Both the position numbers and the translations under genes were made by a program. The notes below the pieces were generated by a model, which saw only the letters and a list, made by a program, of their open reading frames with translations, did not search any database and was not told the origin of the DNA. Below are positions 62,897 to 64,000 of a stretch of DNA of 64,000 nt, piece after piece. The stretch covers positions 1 through 64,000 of the forward strand of contig CAVZTR010000005.1 of NCBI GenBank assembly GCA_963778225.1, read 5' to 3'. The stretch's first letter is position 1, and each line of letters starts with the position of its first letter. This DNA comes from JAGVSR01 sp963778225. GTDB lineage: Bacteria; Pseudomonadota; Alphaproteobacteria; Rhizobiales; Hyphomicrobiaceae.

Positions 62897-64000
62897 TCAA
62901 ATCGGTTCCGGGGCGAGCGGCATGTCATGCAAGGATTGAGCGGAGCCGACGCTCGAAGCGCGCACCCGTTCCAGCGGCGCCTGGAATGAAAATCGAAACC
63001 CTTCTGGAGCAAACTGCTCGCTTTGTTCCGCCTGAAAGTCTGACTTGAGCATCCGCTCGATCAGGCCGGTTCCAAAGCCCTTCCTCGTAGGTTCGGAGAC
63101 GGTAGGCCCGCCTTCTTCACGCCATTGGAACGTCAAGCGCTCCGTGCGATCGATCGACCAGCGGACATAAACACGTCCTTCAGCTCGCGACAGTGCTCCG
63201 TACTTTGCCGCATTCGTCATCAACTCGTGGATGACAAGCCCCAGAGTTTGTGCGGACCGCTCATTGAGCAGGAACTCCGGTCCATCCATTACGCATTGCG
63301 TGGGAAAGCGCTTGAACTCCGCGGTGATGAGTTGCCGCAAGGTAAGTCCCAGATGGTTCCCATCAACAAAAAGTTCGTAACCCCGTGCGAATGCATGTAG
63401 CCGGTCGATGAAGATTTCGCGCGCTTCCAAGACTGTCCGAGGCGGCGTCAGGCTGTTTCGCGCCAGCACCTGGACGACGGTCAGAAGGTTGCGTCCCCTG
63501 TGGATCAATTCTCGCATCAGATCGCTGGTACGGTGCTCTGCCCGCTTTCTGCGGGTGATGTCGGCGATCGCGCCCAGGAACCTCGCCTCACTTCCGTCGT
63601 CAACGTGCTGTCCGCGGAGGAGAAACCACCTTGAGGCATTGCCAAGTTCGATGTCGCGAAACTCGAGCTCGGCTCGGTTCTTCGCATGGAACGCTTGCTG
63701 CACCGCTTCGCGGTAATCCGGATGGATACGATCTAGGAACGCGCTCAGTGACAATGACGTCCCACTCACGCCGAGCATCGTCCCCAATGACTGCGAGACC
63801 TGCAGGCGCTCGCTTAGCAGGTTGAGTTCACAACTGCCGAACTCGGCAGCCTCGCTGCCCAGACGCAGCAGTTCCTCGTTCTTCTGTAGCTTCTCCATTA
63901 AGGCTTCCCGTTCGCTCACGTCGACACTCACGCCGACGATGCCGGTGATATCGCCGGCCTCATTGCGAAGCGGCACTTTCGTCGAGAGATAAATGCGCTT
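62897..64000 (-). CDS. PAS-domain sensor histidine kinase, HWE/HisKA_2 type (partial)
   Basis: C-terminal part of a minus-strand kinase whose start lies beyond 64000. Visible are the end of one PAS domain (GIVGVSVDVSEREALMEKL), a second PAS domain (about 45-140 of the visible part), and a kinase core with LMRELIHRGRNLLTVVQVLARNS (phospho-His), HELMTNAAKYGAL (N-box) and WREEGGP with a following RKGFGTGLIERM. This arrangement is typical of HWE/HisKA_2 kinases in alphaproteobacteria, often linked to light, general stress or chemical sensing. The first sensor domain is missing from view. Confidence 0.88.
   Translation of the reverse strand, partial: KRIYLSTKVPLRNEAGDITGIVGVSVDVSEREALMEKLQKNEELLRLGSEAAEFGSCELNLLSERLQVSQSLGTMLGVSGTSLSLSAFLDRIHPDYREAVQQAFHAKNRAELEFRDIELGNASRWFLLRGQHVDDGSEARFLGAIADITRRKRAEHRTSDLMRELIHRGRNLLTVVQVLARNSLTPPRTVLEAREIFIDRLHAFARGYELFVDGNHLGLTLRQLITAEFKRFPTQCVMDGPEFLLNERSAQTLGLVIHELMTNAAKYGALSRAEGRVYVRWSIDRTERLTFQWREEGGPTVSEPTRKGFGTGLIERMLKSDFQAEQSEQFAPEGFRFSFQAPLERVRASSVGSAQSLHDMPLAPEPI

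Noticed and set aside
1..64000. CRISPR arrays, rRNA genes, prophage or complete IS elements
   Set aside because: No spaced direct repeats, rRNA-like sequence, transposase or integrase reading frames were found.

Overview
The window is GC-rich, gene-dense chromosomal DNA from an alphaproteobacterium, most likely of the order Hyphomicrobiales (Rhizobiales), possibly near Hyphomicrobium. This is inference from gene content and sites: a SAM-II riboswitch before metX, an Irr-type ICE box before an iron ABC operon, an FnrN-type regulator with the Cx2Cx7C cysteine cluster, a tRNA-His with A73 and no G-1, the order ftsE-ftsX-ydcF-plsC, and the hslUV / hisB-DUF2628-hisH block. No rRNA, CRISPR array, prophage or complete insertion sequence was seen.

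Layout. 1-3.4 kb is a decayed zone: a DUF4239 gene and an APC amino acid permease, both with several frameshifts. 3.5-10 kb: sterol-desaturase-like hydroxylase, tRNA-Ala(CGC), yggT, DUF167, folD, two tandem CDP-alcohol phosphatidyltransferases with a HAD phosphatase, and an FnrN-type regulator with a candidate FNR box. 10-16.5 kb: moeB (frameshifted), ethanolamine permease, cysK, dut, coaBC and a PCu(A)C copper chaperone. 16.8-21.9 kb: DUF4212 protein / SSS symporter / glpD operon and an M15-type peptidase. 21.9-26.5 kb: iron(III) ABC operon (fbpA, a Cys-rich unknown, fbpB) and a cytosolic histidine kinase. 26.8-34.9 kb: tRNA-His(GTG), a frameshifted TRAP binding protein, two exported unknowns whose divergent start codons overlap, an OFA-family MFS antiporter, moaA, a sarcosine-oxidase-like flavoenzyme, a CpdR-like receiver and hpt. 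35-41.6 kb: ftsEX, ydcF, plsC, B12-dependent ribonucleotide reductase. 41.7-47.4 kb: chaC, tyrA-hisC, the SAM-II-controlled metXW operon and a methyltransferase. 47.6-56.3 kb: gloB with a DUF985 cupin, a large NYN/OST-HTH-like protein, the PHB genes phbB, phbA and phaR, a GGDEF/EAL protein, a four-TM protein and rpmF. 56.5-64 kb: mtgA, ispA (probable N-terminal frameshift), hisH, DUF2628, hisB, hslV, hslU and a PAS/HWE-type histidine kinase cut by the window edge.

Functional themes. Several groups form coherent units: methionine synthesis under SAM control, tyrosine/histidine aminotransfer (hisC-tyrA), iron import under likely Irr control, PHB synthesis (phbA/phbB with repressor phaR, no synthase here), envelope and division functions (ftsEX, plsC, mtgA, M15 peptidase) and molybdopterin synthesis (moeB, moaA). 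At least five genes carry single-base frameshifts (DUF4239, APC permease, moeB, dctP, ispA). Some are core genes, so part of this may be assembly error; the first 3.4 kb looks more like true decay.
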